Source of the DNA: Prosthecodimorpha staleyi
GTDB taxonomy: Bacteria; Pseudomonadota; Alphaproteobacteria; Rhizobiales; Ancalomicrobiaceae
Direction: 5' to 3'
Assembly: GCF_018729455.1 (NCBI RefSeq)
Contig: NZ_JAHHZF010000015.1
Coordinates: forward strand, 62,001 to 126,000
Length of the DNA stretch: 64,000 nt
This document shows, one piece after another, positions 17,169 through 29,696 of the stretch. How positions within the stretch are numbered: position 1 is the stretch's first letter; the number at the start of each line of letters is the position of its first letter. Both the position numbers and the translations under genes were made by a program. A model generated the notes under the pieces. That model saw only the letters and a program-made list of their open reading frames with translations. It did not search any database and had not been told where the DNA came from.

Positions 17169-18668
17169 TCAGTCCTCGCTCGCCTTGAAGCGGTTCAGGT
17201 TGCGCATCACGAAAGGTGCGATCAGGCACAGGGCCGCGATGCCGAGCAGGGTGGCGGAGCCCGGATTCTCCAGGAACACCATCGGGTCGCCGAGCGAGAG
17301 CTGCAGCGAACGCCGCAGTTGGGCCTCCGCCATCGGCCCGAGGATCAGGCCGACCACCATCGGGGCGATCGGGTAGTCCCAACGCCGCATCAGGAGACCG
17401 ATGAAGCCGAACACGAACAGCATGCCGATCTCGACCACCGACGGCTTGGCGGCGACGGTGCCCATGGCGGCGAAGACCAGGATGCCGGCATAGAGCCAGG
17501 GCTGCGGGATGGCGAGCAGGCGGACCCAGAGCCCGATCAGCGGCAGGTTGAGCACCAGGAGCATCGCATTGGCGATGAACAGCGAGGCCACCAGGCCCCA
17601 GACCAGGCCCGGATTTTCGGCGAACAGCAGCGGACCCGGATTGAGGCCATATTGCTGGAAGCCGGCCAGCATGATGGCGGCGGTCGCCGAGGTCGGCAGG
17701 CCGAGGGTCAGGAGCGGCACCAGCGTGCCCGCCGCCGAGGCGTTGTTGGCGGCTTCCGGCCCGGCAACGCCCTCGATGGCGCCCTGGCCGAATTCTTCCG
17801 GGTGCTTGGAGAGCTTGCGCTCGGTGACATAGGACAGGAAGGTCGGGATCTCGGCGCCGCCGGCCGGCAGTGCGCCGATCGGAAAGCCGTAGAATGTGCC
17901 GCGCAGCCAGGGGCCCCACGACCGCTTCCAGTCCTCCTTGGTCATCCAGAGCGAGCCGCGGATCGGCACGACCTCTTCCGGGTCGTGCTTGTAGCGGGAG
18001 GCGACGTAGAGCGCCTCGCCGACCGCGAACAGGCCGACCGCGAGCGTGGTCACCTCGACGCCGTCGAGCAATTCGGGCACGCCGAAGGTCAGGCGCGACT
18101 GGCCGGTCAGCTTGTCGATGCCGATCAGGCCGAGTGCCAGCCCCATGGTCAGGCTGGTCAGGCCGCGCAATGGGCTGTCGCCGAAGGTCGCCGAGACTGT
18201 GACGAAGGCGAGCACCATCAGCCCGAAATAGTCCCAGGGTCCGAAATTGACGGCGATCTGCACCAGCCAGGGCGCCAGGAAGGCGAGCCCGGCGGTGGCG
18301 ATCGTGCCGGCCACGAAGGAGCCGATCGCCGCGGTCGCCAGCGCCGGGCCGCCGCGGCCGGCCTTGGCCATCTTGTTGCCCTCGATGGCGGTTGCCACCG
18401 AGGCGCTTTCGCCCGGCGCGTTGATCAGGATGGCGGTCGTCGAGCCGCCATACATGCCGCCATAATAGATGCCGGCGAACATGATCAGCGACCCGGTCGG
18501 ATCGAGCTTGAAGGTGACCGGCAGCAAGAGCGCGACGGTCAGTGCCGGGCCGATGCCGGGCAGCACACCGACGGCGGTGCCGAGCAGCACGCCGATGGCG
18601 GCGAACATCAGCTTGGTCGGCTCCAGCGCGACCGCGAAGCCGTGGGCGAGAGAGGCGAGCGCGTCCAT
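17169..18668 (-). CDS. tctA: tripartite tricarboxylate transporter large permease TctA
   Basis: A 499-residue inner-membrane permease of the TctA family with eleven or twelve hydrophobic segments. The diagnostic blocks are [17 protein letters not shown] near the N-terminus, [18 protein letters not shown] (conserved glycine-rich loop) and [15 protein letters not shown]. TctA moves a carboxylate delivered by the periplasmic TctC, driven by an ion gradient, together with TctB. It starts at 18668, 10 nt after the tctB stop, with AAGGAT upstream. Gene order tctC-tctB-tctA is standard. The substrate is unknown; the family transports citrate, tartrate, aromatic carboxylates and others. Confidence 0.93.
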   Translation of the reverse strand: MDALASLAHGFAVALEPTKLMFAAIGVLLGTAVGVLPGIGPALTVALLLPVTFKLDPTGSLIMFAGIYYGGMYGGSTTAILINAPGESASVATAIEGNKMAKAGRGGPALATAAIGSFVAGTIATAGLAFLAPWLVQIAVNFGPWDYFGLMVLAFVTVSATFGDSPLRGLTSLTMGLALGLIGIDKLTGQSRLTFGVPELLDGVEVTTLAVGLFAVGEALYVASRYKHDPEEVVPIRGSLWMTKEDWKRSWGPWLRGTFYGFPIGALPAGGAEIPTFLSYVTERKLSKHPEEFGQGAIEGVAGPEAANNASAAGTLVPLLTLGLPTSATAAIMLAGFQQYGLNPGPLLFAENPGLVWGLVASLFIANAMLLVLNLPLIGLWVRLLAIPQPWLYAGILVFAAMGTVAAKPSVVEIGMLFVFGFIGLLMRRWDYPIAPMVVGLILGPMAEAQLRRSLQLSLGDPMVFLENPGSATLLGIAALCLIAPFVMRNLNRFKASED

Positions 18669-18678
18669 GGGCGATCCT

Positions 18679-19155
18679 TCAGAACAGGCGCTCGATCGGC
18701 CCGGCCGGCAAGGAGAGGGTGAGGATCTTCGCAAACAGAAGATGGATGGCGACACCGAGGGCAAGGCCGATCGCCAGGTCGGCGATCAAGGCGCGCCGCC
18801 CGAAGGCCCGTGCCGTCAGCGCGAAAAGCAGGGTCGTCGCCAGGATGAAGCCGCCGCCGAAGGCGATGCAGCCGAGCAGGCTGGCGAGCCCGAGGGCGAT
18901 CCAGCCAACCGCGATCGGATCGCCCTCTTCGGGCACCGGCAGGCCCCCAAGAACGGCCGTGACCAGATGACCGACGCCGAGTACGGCCAGCATGGCCGAA
19001 ACGACGTGCGGCATGGCGGCGGGGCCCATCCCGTAGGTGGCGGTGATCGTCTGCTGGCCGGCATCGCGCTCGATCAGTGCGGCAATGGCGATCAGACCGA
19101 TTCCGACACTCAGCGCACGCCAATCCGGGCGCCCGCGCAAGGCTTGCGGTTTCAT
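18679..19155 (-). CDS. tctB: tripartite tricarboxylate transporter small subunit TctB
   Basis: A 158-residue membrane protein with four hydrophobic helices, the size and spacing of TctB subunits. It is identified mainly by position between tctC and tctA and by the segment [17 protein letters not shown], which resembles the TctB N-terminal loop consensus (GPxxFP). The start at 19155 is chosen because the preceding frame to 19281 crosses the tctC end. The Shine-Dalgarno is weak (AGGA about 11 nt upstream), consistent with low stoichiometry or coupling to tctC, whose stop is 85 nt upstream. Confidence 0.87.
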   Translation of the reverse strand: MKPQALRGRPDWRALSVGIGLIAIAALIERDAGQQTITATYGMGPAAMPHVVSAMLAVLGVGHLVTAVLGGLPVPEEGDPIAVGWIALGLASLLGCIAFGGGFILATTLLFALTARAFGRRALIADLAIGLALGVAIHLLFAKILTLSLPAGPIERLF

Positions 19156-19240
19156 GGGGCCATATCCTGGAGGGGAAGAATGGACCGGAGGGCCGCGGGG
19201 ACCCTCCGGACGGATTTGAGTCACAGATTGCCGGGTACGA

Positions 19241-20206
19241 TCAGGACTTGACCAGACCGACCGAGCGCAGGATGTCGCCAACCCGCGACTGCTCGCTCTT
19301 CAGGTAGGCGTCGAAGGTGTCTCCGGCCATGAAGTAGTCGTCCCAGCCGCGCGCCTTCAGCACCTCGGCCCATTCCTTGGACTTGGTCATCTTCTCGATC
19401 ATGTCGGTGACCGACTTGCGCTGCTCGGCCGTGAGGCCGGGAGGCGCCATGACGGCACGCCAGTTGACCATTTCGACGTCGATGCCGGACTCCTTCAGGG
19501 TCGGCACGTCGACGCCCTCGATGCGCTTGGGCGAGGACACCGCCAGGGCGCGCAGCTTGCCGGTCTTGATCTGGCTCTCGAACTCGCCATAGCCGGAGAT
19601 GCCGGCCGTCACGCGTCCGCCGAGCATCGCGGCCAGCGCCTCGCCGCCGCCCGAGAAGGCGACATAGTTGACCTTGGCGGCCTCGGCGCCCGCAGCCTTC
19701 GTGAACAGGGCCGCCAGGATATGGTCGGTACCGCCGGCCGAACCGCCGGCCCAGACGGCTTTGGCGACATCCGCCTTCACGGCCGCGGACAGATCCTGGA
19801 TGGTCTTGTGCGGCGAGGAGGCCGGCACGACGATGACCAGGGCCTCACCGGTCAGCCGCGCGATCGGGGTGACCTGATCGAGCGTGACCGGCGACTTGTT
19901 GGTCAGGATCGCGCCGACCATGACGAAGCCGTTGACGATCAGCTGATTGGGATCGCCCTTGGCGCCGGTGATGAACTGTGCGAGGCCGACCGTACCGCCG
20001 GCGCCGGTGACGTTGGTCACCTGGACGCTCTTGGCAAGTCCGGTTTGCATCAGAGTCTGCTGGATCGACCGGGCGGTCGAGTCCCAGCCGCCGCCGGGCG
20101 CCGCCGGCGCCATGATCTTGATGTCCTGCTGGGCCAGTGCCGGGCCGGCCATCAGCGCGAGCCCCGCAAAGGCAAGACCTGCAAATACACGTCCGAATAG
20201 CTTCAT
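19241..20206 (-). CDS. tctC: tripartite tricarboxylate transporter solute-binding protein TctC
   Basis: A 321-residue periplasmic solute-binding protein (Bug family). The signal peptide spans about residues 1-25 with cleavage after ALA; the mature protein starts [21 protein letters not shown], in which PAAPGGGWD is the carboxylate-binding loop of the family. Further family features are [23 protein letters not shown] and the C-terminal DMIEKM helix. A strong GGGAGG precedes the ATG at 20206; earlier frame to 20470 is not coding. It leads the tctCBA operon, whose promoter must lie in the 437-bp region shared with the divergent acid-CoA ligase gene. A carboxylated aromatic ligand would suit that neighbour, but this is a guess. 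Confidence 0.93.
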   Translation of the reverse strand: MKLFGRVFAGLAFAGLALMAGPALAQQDIKIMAPAAPGGGWDSTARSIQQTLMQTGLAKSVQVTNVTGAGGTVGLAQFITGAKGDPNQLIVNGFVMVGAILTNKSPVTLDQVTPIARLTGEALVIVVPASSPHKTIQDLSAAVKADVAKAVWAGGSAGGTDHILAALFTKAAGAEAAKVNYVAFSGGGEALAAMLGGRVTAGISGYGEFESQIKTGKLRALAVSSPKRIEGVDVPTLKESGIDVEMVNWRAVMAPPGLTAEQRKSVTDMIEKMTKSKEWAEVLKARGWDDYFMAGDTFDAYLKSEQSRVGDILRSVGLVKS

Positions 20207-20643
20207 GGTTTCCTCCCTGAACCTTGCGGTGGGCGCCGGAGACTTCGCGTCCTTGGCACCGCTTCCAGCGGACCATATCCCCCCGGACATGTCTGGATCC
20301 AGACAGGAAATGCCGTCGGGCCGGCGGAGAGCCCGAATTTTCCCCGATCCCGCCGGACTTTCGGCAGTCCCTTTCGCCGGCTGCGCCACGGCGCCGGTCC
20401 CGGACCGGGCGCAAACGCAGGGGCCAGCCGGCGACTGCCTGCGTTTCGACCTCGCATCGGAATCAGGCAATCGGCCTTCCGGCGCTCGACAGTTGGGGAT
20501 ATCTTTGCCCGAAAGTCGATCGAACTGAGAAAATCATACCTAAAATCGTCATAGGACACCGCCACACCGGCATGATTTGCCTGTCCCAAATAGTTTAATC
20601 TTCAACTATTCCGCGGTCGAGCGGGACGGTCATGGAGGACGGC
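20207..20643. other. divergent regulatory region between tctC and the CoA ligase
   Basis: The region is 437 bp, AT-rich towards the ligase side (about 20500-20620). It contains the 22-bp palindrome at 20589-20610. I found no small gene. The tctC promoter could not be placed. Confidence 0.5.
20589..20610. promoter_or_regulatory. 22-bp operator-like palindrome before the CoA ligase gene
   Basis: Arms AATAGTTTAA (20589-20598) and TTCAACTATT (20601-20610) form a palindrome with one mismatch per arm, centred about 44 nt before the ligase start. Its length, AT-rich core and TAGTT/AACTA symmetry are like MarR-family operators, common in aromatic-acid catabolism; no regulator gene is adjacent. Confidence 0.65.
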
Positions 20644-22314
20644 ATGGCGGTTCAGGGTGCTGCACTCAAGCCTTCGGCTCACACCGACACCTTCGCGCGG
20701 GACAATCTTCCCGACCCGGCCCTGTGGCCCCGGCTTCTGTTCGACCTGCCCGAACTGGCCTATCCGGACCGCCTCAATGCCGCCGTCGAGTTCGTCGACC
20801 GGCATGTCGCGGAAGGCCGCGGCGAGCGTCCGGCCATCCACCATGCGGGCGGCGTCTGGAGCTTCGCCGAACTCGCGCGCCGGATCGACCGGATCGCCCA
20901 TGTGCTGGTCGACGAGATGGGCCTCGTCCCCGGCAACCGCGTTCTGCTGCGCGCCGCCAACACGCCCATGATGGTCGCCGTCTATCTGGCGGTGATCAAG
21001 GCGGGCGGCATCGTCGTCGCCACCATGCCGCTGCTGCGCGCCAAGGAACTCGCCATCATCGTCGACAAGGCGCGGATCGGCCTGGCCCTGGTCGACGCCC
21101 GGCTGGCCGACGACATCCTCAAGGTCCGCGACGGCTCCGACTGCCTCCGCGCCGTCCTGAAATTCGGCACCGACGCGCCGGACGGCCTCGAAGCCCTGAT
21201 GGCCGGCAAGCCCGACCGCTTCGAGCCGGTCGACACCGCCGTCGACGATGTCTGCCTGATCGCCTTCACGTCCGGCACGACCGGCGTGCCCAAGGGCACG
21301 ATGCATTTCCATCGCGACCTGCTGGCGATCTGCGACACCTACGCCAGGCATCTGCTGCGCGCCACACCCGACGACCGCTTCGTCGGTTCGCCGCCGCTCG
21401 CCTTCACCTTCGGGCTCGGCGGGCTGGTACTGTTCCCGTTCCGCATCGGTGCCTCGACCTGCCTGCCCGACAAGACGGCGCCGCTCGACCTGCTCGATGC
21501 CATCGAGCGCTATCGGCCGACCGTGATCTTCACCGCGCCGACCGCCTACCGGGCGATGCTGAATGCCCTGCCGGGCCGCGATATCGGCTCGCTGCGCCTG
21601 TGCGTCTCGGCCGGCGAGGCCCTGCCCAAGGCGACCTTCGAGGCCTGGAAGACCGCGACCGGGATCGTCCTGACCGAGGGCATCGGTGCCACCGAAATGC
21701 TGCACATCTTCATCGGCTCGACACCCGAGGACGTGACGCCCGGCGCGACCGGCCGGCCCGTGCCCGGTTACCGCGCCAAGGTGATCGGTCCCGACGGCGC
21801 CGAGGTGCCGGACGGCGTGCCCGGCCGGCTGGCGGTGATCGGCCCGACCGGCTGCCGCTATCTCGCCGACGAACGGCAGACGGTCTATGTCCAGGACGGA
21901 TGGAACGTCACCGGCGATACCTATATCCGCGACGCCGAGGGCCGGTTCTGGTACCAGGCGCGCTCAGACGACATGATCGTCTCGGCCGGCTACAACATCG
22001 CCGGGCCGGAGGTGGAAGGCGTGCTGCTGACCCATCCGGCGGTCGCCGAATGCGGCGTGGTCGGCGCCCCGGACGACGAGCGCGGCATGATCGTCAAGGC
22101 CTATATCGTGCCGAAGCCGGGCTTCGCGCCGTCCCCGGCGCTGGTCTCCGAGCTGCAGGCCTTCGTCAAGGCCGAGATCTCGCCCTACAAGTATCCGCGG
22201 GCGATCGAGTTCGTCGAGCGCCTGCCGCGCACCGAGACCGGCAAGCTGCAGCGCTTTGCGCTGCGCGAAATCGCCTCCGGCGCGACGGCCGACGGCGCCT
22301 CGGCGGCGGCCTGA
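20644..22314 (+). CDS. aromatic acid-CoA ligase (2-aminobenzoate/benzoate-CoA ligase family)
   Basis: A 556-residue adenylate-forming enzyme that activates an acid with ATP and CoA. Motifs are the P-loop FTSGTTGVPKGTMHFHRD (residues about 200-220), GEALPKATFEAW, GIGATEMLHIFIGS, and the C-terminal catalytic lysine in PRTETGKLQRF. The strand HIFIGS and the start DTFARDNLPDPALWP match benzoate- and 2-aminobenzoate-CoA ligases, so an aromatic or anthranilate-like substrate is likely. I start at ATG 20644 because GGAGGACGGC precedes it; ATG 20632 adds four residues with a weaker site. No ring-cleaving genes follow (gyrB is next), so the pathway is elsewhere. Control is probably by the palindrome upstream. 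Confidence 0.88.
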   Translation: MAVQGAALKPSAHTDTFARDNLPDPALWPRLLFDLPELAYPDRLNAAVEFVDRHVAEGRGERPAIHHAGGVWSFAELARRIDRIAHVLVDEMGLVPGNRVLLRAANTPMMVAVYLAVIKAGGIVVATMPLLRAKELAIIVDKARIGLALVDARLADDILKVRDGSDCLRAVLKFGTDAPDGLEALMAGKPDRFEPVDTAVDDVCLIAFTSGTTGVPKGTMHFHRDLLAICDTYARHLLRATPDDRFVGSPPLAFTFGLGGLVLFPFRIGASTCLPDKTAPLDLLDAIERYRPTVIFTAPTAYRAMLNALPGRDIGSLRLCVSAGEALPKATFEAWKTATGIVLTEGIGATEMLHIFIGSTPEDVTPGATGRPVPGYRAKVIGPDGAEVPDGVPGRLAVIGPTGCRYLADERQTVYVQDGWNVTGDTYIRDAEGRFWYQARSDDMIVSAGYNIAGPEVEGVLLTHPAVAECGVVGAPDDERGMIVKAYIVPKPGFAPSPALVSELQAFVKAEISPYKYPRAIEFVERLPRTETGKLQRFALREIASGATADGASAAA

Positions 22315-22438
22315 CCGGCGCGGCGCCGGCGGCCCGGATTGCTGCGCCGGCAAGGGCGCCGAGGCGTATTCCAGGACGCCGCGCAGGCGCCTCCGAAAGG
22401 TCGGATTTTCCGGGCATTTTTCCTCGCCCGATGCCCGT

Positions 22439-24944
<2,506 letters not shown>

Positions 24945-25193
24945 TCCATCCCATCCGCCGAGAGCACGCGCCGGCCGCCTCGACCGCTCAGGTCGACGTT
25001 CGGAGACCCGGCGCTCCCGGGCGCCGGCGGCGGGGCGGCACCGGACGATCCGTGGAACTCGCGGGAGGCGTTGGGGATTCCCAGCCCACCCACCCGAAAT
25101 GACCGGTGCATCGTCGGCATAAATCATGGATGATCTCCGTTCGGGGAGCGCGGTTTCCCGAGACTCGCATCTGGCCGACGGGAGACCCGCAAT

Positions 25194-26894
25194 ATGAGCC
25201 TGAGCCGTCGCGTCGTGCTCCTGGCCGGCCTGACCCTGCTTCCTGTCGTGGCCCTGCAGGCGGTCAACGAGTTCGCCCTGCGCGGCGCGCGCGAGACCGA
25301 ACTCAGAGCCAGCGTCGCACTCCAGGCCCAGCAGGTCGCGGCCGCGCAGGAACGCCTGACCGAAGGCGTCCGGCTGATGCTGACCGCGCTGAGCGAGTCC
25401 AAGGACATCCGCAACGCCGAGCCGACCGAGTGCACCGCGATCCTGCGCGCCCTGCGGACCGCGCATCCGGATTTCGAAGCGATCGGCGTTGCCGATCGCA
25501 CCGGCAACGTCTTCTGCGCCGCCGACCGGCTCGACACGGCGGGACCGATGCCGCCGGTGGGCGACCGGTTCTACTTCCGGGAGGCGATGGCAACCGGCCG
25601 CTTCACGGTCGGGACCTACGCGGTCGGGCGGCGGACGGGCGTGCCGAGCTTCCACATGGCGATGCCGTACCGCAACCCTCAGGGCGAAACCGCCGGCGTC
25701 ATCTTCGTCAGCATCGGCCTCGCGCGGCTCGCCGCCGAGCTGAACGGTCCGCAATGGTCGCTCAACCGCGTCATGACCGTCGCCGATCGGGACGGCACCA
25801 TCCTGCTTCGCCTTCCCGAGGCGGCGCGGTTCGTCGGCCAGCCCTTTCCGGAGGACATCTGGCGCGAGACTGCGCGGGCCAGCGCCCCCGGGACCATCGA
25901 CGTCACGTCGCCGCTCGACGGCGTGCGCCGCATCGTCGGCTACATTCCGCCTGCGACCAGTCCGGGCGGGCTCTATATCGGGGTGGGTCTCGGCCGCGCG
26001 GAGGCGTTCGGCCCGCTCGACAGCGCCACGATGCGCGGGATCGTCGGGATCGTCGCCGCCGCCGCCGCCGCCATGGTGCTGGCCTGGCTGTTCGGCCGCC
26101 GCCTGATCGCCCGCCCCGTCAACCGGATCATTGCGGTCACCCGTCGCTGGCGCGACGGCGACCTGTCCGCGCGCACCGCAATGACCGGATCGACCGAGTT
26201 CGCCCAGCTCGGCAGCGCCTTCGACGAACTGGCCGACGATCTCGCCCGCGCCTTCGCCTACAAGGACGTTCTGCTGCGCGAACTCAACCACCGCATCATG
26301 AACAGCCTGCAGACGGTGTCGAGCCTGTTCAAGCTGCAGTCCCGGTCGGTGACGGATCCGGAGGCTCGCCAGCAGTTCGACATGGCGGTCGGCCGGGTCA
26401 ACTCGATGGCCATGGCCTATCGTCGGATGCACGCCTCGGGCGGCATCGAATCGGTCGATTTCGCCGAATTCCTGCGCGAGCTGTGTCACGACCTGTCGCA
26501 GTCGATGCTGCCGGACGGTCGCGAATGCGCCGTGGTCGCGGACCCGCTGCTGCTCAATCCCGACCAGGCCATGTCGCTGGCCCTTGTCGTCAACGAACTG
26601 GTCACCAACGCCATCAAACACGGCGGTGCCGACCCCGAGGTGGTCGTGGCGCTCGCCGTGGCCGACGGGACCTGCAGCCTCACGGTGCGCAACACCACGC
26701 CGCTGCCGCCGGATTTCAGGGTCGACGGCCGCAGCGGGTTCGGCATGCAGATGGTCGGCGCCATGGTGCGGCAGCTTGACGGTCGGTTGGAGCATACCGC
26801 CGGCGGCGAGGCCTGCTTCGTCGTCTCCTTCCGGCCCAAGGCGCCGCAGGCAACGGCGCTCGAAACTCCGCATGATGGCCGGCCTGTCGCCTGA
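25194..26894 (+). CDS. membrane sensor histidine kinase, HisKA_2 type
   Basis: A 566-residue sensor kinase. Order: first transmembrane helix (about 6-24), periplasmic dCache-like sensor with paired PAS-like halves (about 30-275), second helix (about 279-303), HAMP (about 305-355), a HisKA_2 dimerisation domain with phosphoacceptor His366 in LRELNHRIMNSLQ, and a HATPase with NELVTNAIKHGG and GFGMQMVGAMV. HisKA_2/HWE kinases are the class that phosphorylates PhyR in alphaproteobacteria, and the two PhyR genes here begin 2-5 kb downstream, so it is a candidate input to the general stress response; this link is inferred. No cognate regulator is adjacent. Start supported by GGGAGACC. Confidence 0.9.
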   Translation: MSLSRRVVLLAGLTLLPVVALQAVNEFALRGARETELRASVALQAQQVAAAQERLTEGVRLMLTALSESKDIRNAEPTECTAILRALRTAHPDFEAIGVADRTGNVFCAADRLDTAGPMPPVGDRFYFREAMATGRFTVGTYAVGRRTGVPSFHMAMPYRNPQGETAGVIFVSIGLARLAAELNGPQWSLNRVMTVADRDGTILLRLPEAARFVGQPFPEDIWRETARASAPGTIDVTSPLDGVRRIVGYIPPATSPGGLYIGVGLGRAEAFGPLDSATMRGIVGIVAAAAAAMVLAWLFGRRLIARPVNRIIAVTRRWRDGDLSARTAMTGSTEFAQLGSAFDELADDLARAFAYKDVLLRELNHRIMNSLQTVSSLFKLQSRSVTDPEARQQFDMAVGRVNSMAMAYRRMHASGGIESVDFAEFLRELCHDLSQSMLPDGRECAVVADPLLLNPDQAMSLALVVNELVTNAIKHGGADPEVVVALAVADGTCSLTVRNTTPLPPDFRVDGRSGFGMQMVGAMVRQLDGRLEHTAGGEACFVVSFRPKAPQATALETPHDGRPVA

Positions 26895-27044
26895 AGCGGA
26901 TCGGCGCGGCCGGCCCGCTTCCGGAAGGCCTGCCCGGCCTGCGCTCGGAGGTCGCGACCCGGGCGACGATGCGATCGGATTCTGTTTGTCGACGTTGGAA
27001 TATCCGGTGGCGTCCGGCCCCCTCGGGGCTGTTTTCAAGCCCCC

Positions 27045-27662
27045 TCAGGCACTGCGCGCCGCGGCCGACGCGACTGCCTGCCCGACCAGACGCTGCAGCC
27101 GTTCGGGCAGGGCAGGCACCATGGCGGCGGCGGCCTCATGGCCGGCGGCCGACATCTTGACCCAGGTCTTGGCGACGATGTCGACGATCTTGTCGTCCTC
27201 GTGCCGGGCCGCAAAGGGCGCGAACTCCTGTTCCAGGAAGACCAGGCAGGCGCAGTCTTCCAACGCCTGGGCCTCCGGATCACGCTTCAGCCGCTCCTTG
27301 CGCACGATCGAACGCGCCCGCTGAATATCGTCTTCGCCGTAGCCGACTTCGGTCATGATCCCGGCGATCAAGTCGGCATGGTGATCCTTGAGCCGGTTGC
27401 GCCAGGCGAAGTAGCCGGGCTTGTCCATCGGAAATTCGGACCGAGGCCGGTCAAAACGGCGGATATGTTGGCCGCGCACGGCAATCCTGAGCGCATCGGA
27501 TGCGTCCGGGACCAACCGTTCGAGCCAGGCGCTCATGCGTTCGCCGTAAAACACCGCATAGGGGCGCGGCGGATCGCCGACGCCGGTCGGATCGTCCGCA
27601 TTGGCACGGTCGATGGCCGCATAGGCGGCGGCGAGACGGTCTTCGGGTCGGAGATCGGACAC
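27045..27662 (-). CDS. DUF4202 family protein
   Basis: A 205-residue, largely helical cytoplasmic protein recognisable as DUF4202 by the pattern RGQHIRRFDRPRSEFPMD, RNRLKDHHADL and EDCACLVFLEQEF (shown in pieces). The conserved His and Asp residues recall an HD-like metal site, but the family has no established function. I place the start at GTG 27662, because GCAGGAG lies 8 nt upstream and SDLRPEDRLAAAYAAID is the family's first helix; TTG 27692 is an alternative. It converges on the sensor kinase gene (150 nt between stops) and is divergent from cobD. Confidence 0.82.
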   Translation of the reverse strand: MSDLRPEDRLAAAYAAIDRANADDPTGVGDPPRPYAVFYGERMSAWLERLVPDASDALRIAVRGQHIRRFDRPRSEFPMDKPGYFAWRNRLKDHHADLIAGIMTEVGYGEDDIQRARSIVRKERLKRDPEAQALEDCACLVFLEQEFAPFAARHEDDKIVDIVAKTWVKMSAAGHEAAAAMVPALPERLQRLVGQAVASAAARSA

Positions 27663-27853
27663 GGCAGCGACTCCTGCGGCCACCCACGGCAAGGGCGCGC
27701 TCGACTGCCTTGATGCCTCGAACGTCGGATGCCGGCAAGCCCACCCGCCGGACCCGGGGTCGCCACCCGTCCGGTTTACCTCGATGCCGCATCGTGGTTT
27801 CAGTCAGTCCCCAATCGTCGCCGTCCCTCCGTCGCCATCCCTCCGCCGGTGCC

Positions 27854-28825
27854 ATGACGCTTTCCGACTCGCTCGCCGTCGCCCTGATCGCCCTCGTGAT
27901 CGAAGCCGTCCTCGGCTATCCGGATGCATTGTTCCGGCGGATCGGCCATCCGGTCACCTGGATCGGCCGCCTGATCGGTATGCTCGACCGGCATTTGAAC
28001 CGGGACGCCGACCCGCCCGGTCGGCGGCGCATCGCCGGCCTCGCGGCCCTCATTCTGCTCCTCGCCGTCTGCGGAACCGCGGCGGCCGTGCCGGTGCTTC
28101 TGGCTCCGGTCGGTTGGACCGGCCTCCTCGTTCTCGGCTTCGCCGCCTCCTCGCTCCTGGCGCAGCGCAGCCTCGATCGGCATGTCGCCGCGGTCGCCGA
28201 CGGTCTCGTCAGGGGCCTCGACGAGGGCCGCCGCGCCGTCTCGATGATCGTGGGGCGCAACCCGGCGCGGCTCGACGAAGCCGGCGTCGCCCGGGCGGCG
28301 ATCGAGAGCCTGGCGGAGAACTTCTCCGACGGCATTGTCGCGCCGCTCGTCTGGACCGCGGCGGCCGGTCCGATCGGCGGTGTGCTCTACAAGGCGACCA
28401 ACACGGCGGACAGCATGATCGGCCATCGGACCCCGCGCCACGAGGCCTTCGGCTGGGCGGCGGCGCGCTTCGACGATCTGGTCAACCTGCCGGCCTCGCG
28501 CCTCGCCGCGCTCTGGCTGGTCCTCGCCGCGGCCCTGATGCCGGGCGCCTCTGCGTCGGGCGCGATCCGCGCCGTACTGCGCGACGCTCGCAAGCATCGC
28601 TCCCCCAATGCCGGCTGGCCGGAGGCCGCCATGGCGGGCGCTCTCGGGCTGGCGTTGGCGGGCCCGCGCGTCTACGGCGAAATCCTCGTCGACGACGCCA
28701 CCATGGGCGACGGCCGACGCCTCGCCGACGCGGCGGATATCCGCAGAGCACTCAGGCTCTACCGGTTCGCGCTCGCCCTGCAGGTTTCGGCCATCACGGT
28801 GCTGGCACTCCTCCTCTGGCGCTGA
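27854..28825 (+). CDS. cobD: adenosylcobinamide-phosphate synthase CobD/CbiB
   Basis: A 323-residue inner-membrane enzyme of cobalamin synthesis that attaches (R)-1-amino-2-propanol phosphate to adenosylcobyric acid. Family blocks are GYPDALFRRIGHPVTWIG at the N-terminus, VGRNPARLDEAGVARAAIESLAENFSDG (the GRxxxxLdexgvaRAavEslaEN motif), PLVWTAAAGP, and YKATNTADSMIGH. It has four or five hydrophobic segments. The frame runs upstream to 27500 but family similarity begins at ATG 27854. It is isolated from other cob genes, and I see no cobalamin riboswitch in the 190 bp upstream. Its stop is 6 nt from the convergent PhyR gene. Confidence 0.93.
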   Translation: MTLSDSLAVALIALVIEAVLGYPDALFRRIGHPVTWIGRLIGMLDRHLNRDADPPGRRRIAGLAALILLLAVCGTAAAVPVLLAPVGWTGLLVLGFAASSLLAQRSLDRHVAAVADGLVRGLDEGRRAVSMIVGRNPARLDEAGVARAAIESLAENFSDGIVAPLVWTAAAGPIGGVLYKATNTADSMIGHRTPRHEAFGWAAARFDDLVNLPASRLAALWLVLAAALMPGASASGAIRAVLRDARKHRSPNAGWPEAAMAGALGLALAGPRVYGEILVDDATMGDGRRLADAADIRRALRLYRFALALQVSAITVLALLLWR

Positions 28826-28831
28826 CCGGGG

Positions 28832-29602
28832 TCAGGCCGCCGGCCGGGTTTCGAAGAACAGCGCCTGGCTGATCACAGCCCGGACCATGTCGTCCCGGAA
28901 CGGTTTGGTGATCAGGAAGGTCGGTTCGGGTCGCTTGCCCGTCAGCAGATATTCCGGATAGGCGGTGATGAAGATCACCGGAAGCTCGGCGATCTGGAGT
29001 ATCTCGTTGACCGCATCGAGGCCGGAACTGCCGTCGGCCAGCCGGATGTCGGCAAGGACGAGGCCGGGCCGGTCGCGCTCGACCAGGCCGATCGCCTCGC
29101 CATGGGTGCGGGCATTGCCGGTCACCGTATGGCCCAGCGCCGCGACCAGACTTTCCAACTCCATGGCGATGATCGGTTCGTCCTCGATGATCAGGACGCG
29201 GGTCGCCATCTCGGCGCTCATCTGCCGTCCGGCCTCGACCAGCCAGTTGTCGAACTGGTCGGAATCGACATCCAGAATGTCGGCGGCCTCCTCGGCGGTG
29301 AAGCCCTCCATGGCGGTCAGCAGGAAGGCCTGGCGCGGCAGCGGTGGCAGGGCCCCGATGCGTCGGTCGGCGGCCGAACCGCCCGATCCGGCATGGACCG
29401 GCGCCGCATTCCAGATTTCCGAGAAGAGCCGATAGACAGCCACTCGCGGTTCCAGATCGGCATCAAGCCGGTCCGGGTCGTCGGCCAGGCGCTCGAGGCA
29501 TTTGGCGACGCGGGCGTCGCCGAGATCCTGGCGCCCCGTCAACGCGCGGGCGTAGCGGCGCAAATAGGGCAGTTGCGGCGCCACAAGGGCGGCGATCGAC
29601 AT
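28832..29602 (-). CDS. phyR: PhyR-type general stress response regulator (copy 1)
   Basis: A 256-residue PhyR: an EcfG-like sigma domain (residues 1-130) fused to a receiver domain (134-250). The receiver has the acidic pocket EDEP (140-143), phosphoacceptor Asp185 in LVLADIRLADGSSGLD, and the lysine in LITKPF. When phosphorylated, PhyR exposes the sigma-like domain and sequesters NepR, freeing EcfG. It starts at 29602 with GGAGAA upstream. It is divergent from nepR-ecfG, the conserved arrangement, so this is the orthologous copy. No clear EcfG promoter faces this gene (the nearest GGAAC on this strand has a spacer of about 19 nt). Confidence 0.93.
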   Translation of the reverse strand: MSIAALVAPQLPYLRRYARALTGRQDLGDARVAKCLERLADDPDRLDADLEPRVAVYRLFSEIWNAAPVHAGSGGSAADRRIGALPPLPRQAFLLTAMEGFTAEEAADILDVDSDQFDNWLVEAGRQMSAEMATRVLIIEDEPIIAMELESLVAALGHTVTGNARTHGEAIGLVERDRPGLVLADIRLADGSSGLDAVNEILQIAELPVIFITAYPEYLLTGKRPEPTFLITKPFRDDMVRAVISQALFFETRPAA

Positions 29603-29696
29603 GCGGGGTTCTCCGTCCGGCTGTACCCGGTGTACCAATATTTCCGTACGTCAGGGTAGGCCGGGCGCCGTTCCGGGACAACATGTCGATCTGCGT

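Noticed and set aside
27663-27853. Cobalamin riboswitch before cobD
   Set aside because: No B12-box-like sequence or matching stem pattern was recognised in the 190 bp upstream.
29651-29674. EcfG promoter facing phyR copy 1
   Set aside because: GGAAC on the minus strand is followed by CGTA only after about 19 nt; spacer and -10 both miss the consensus.
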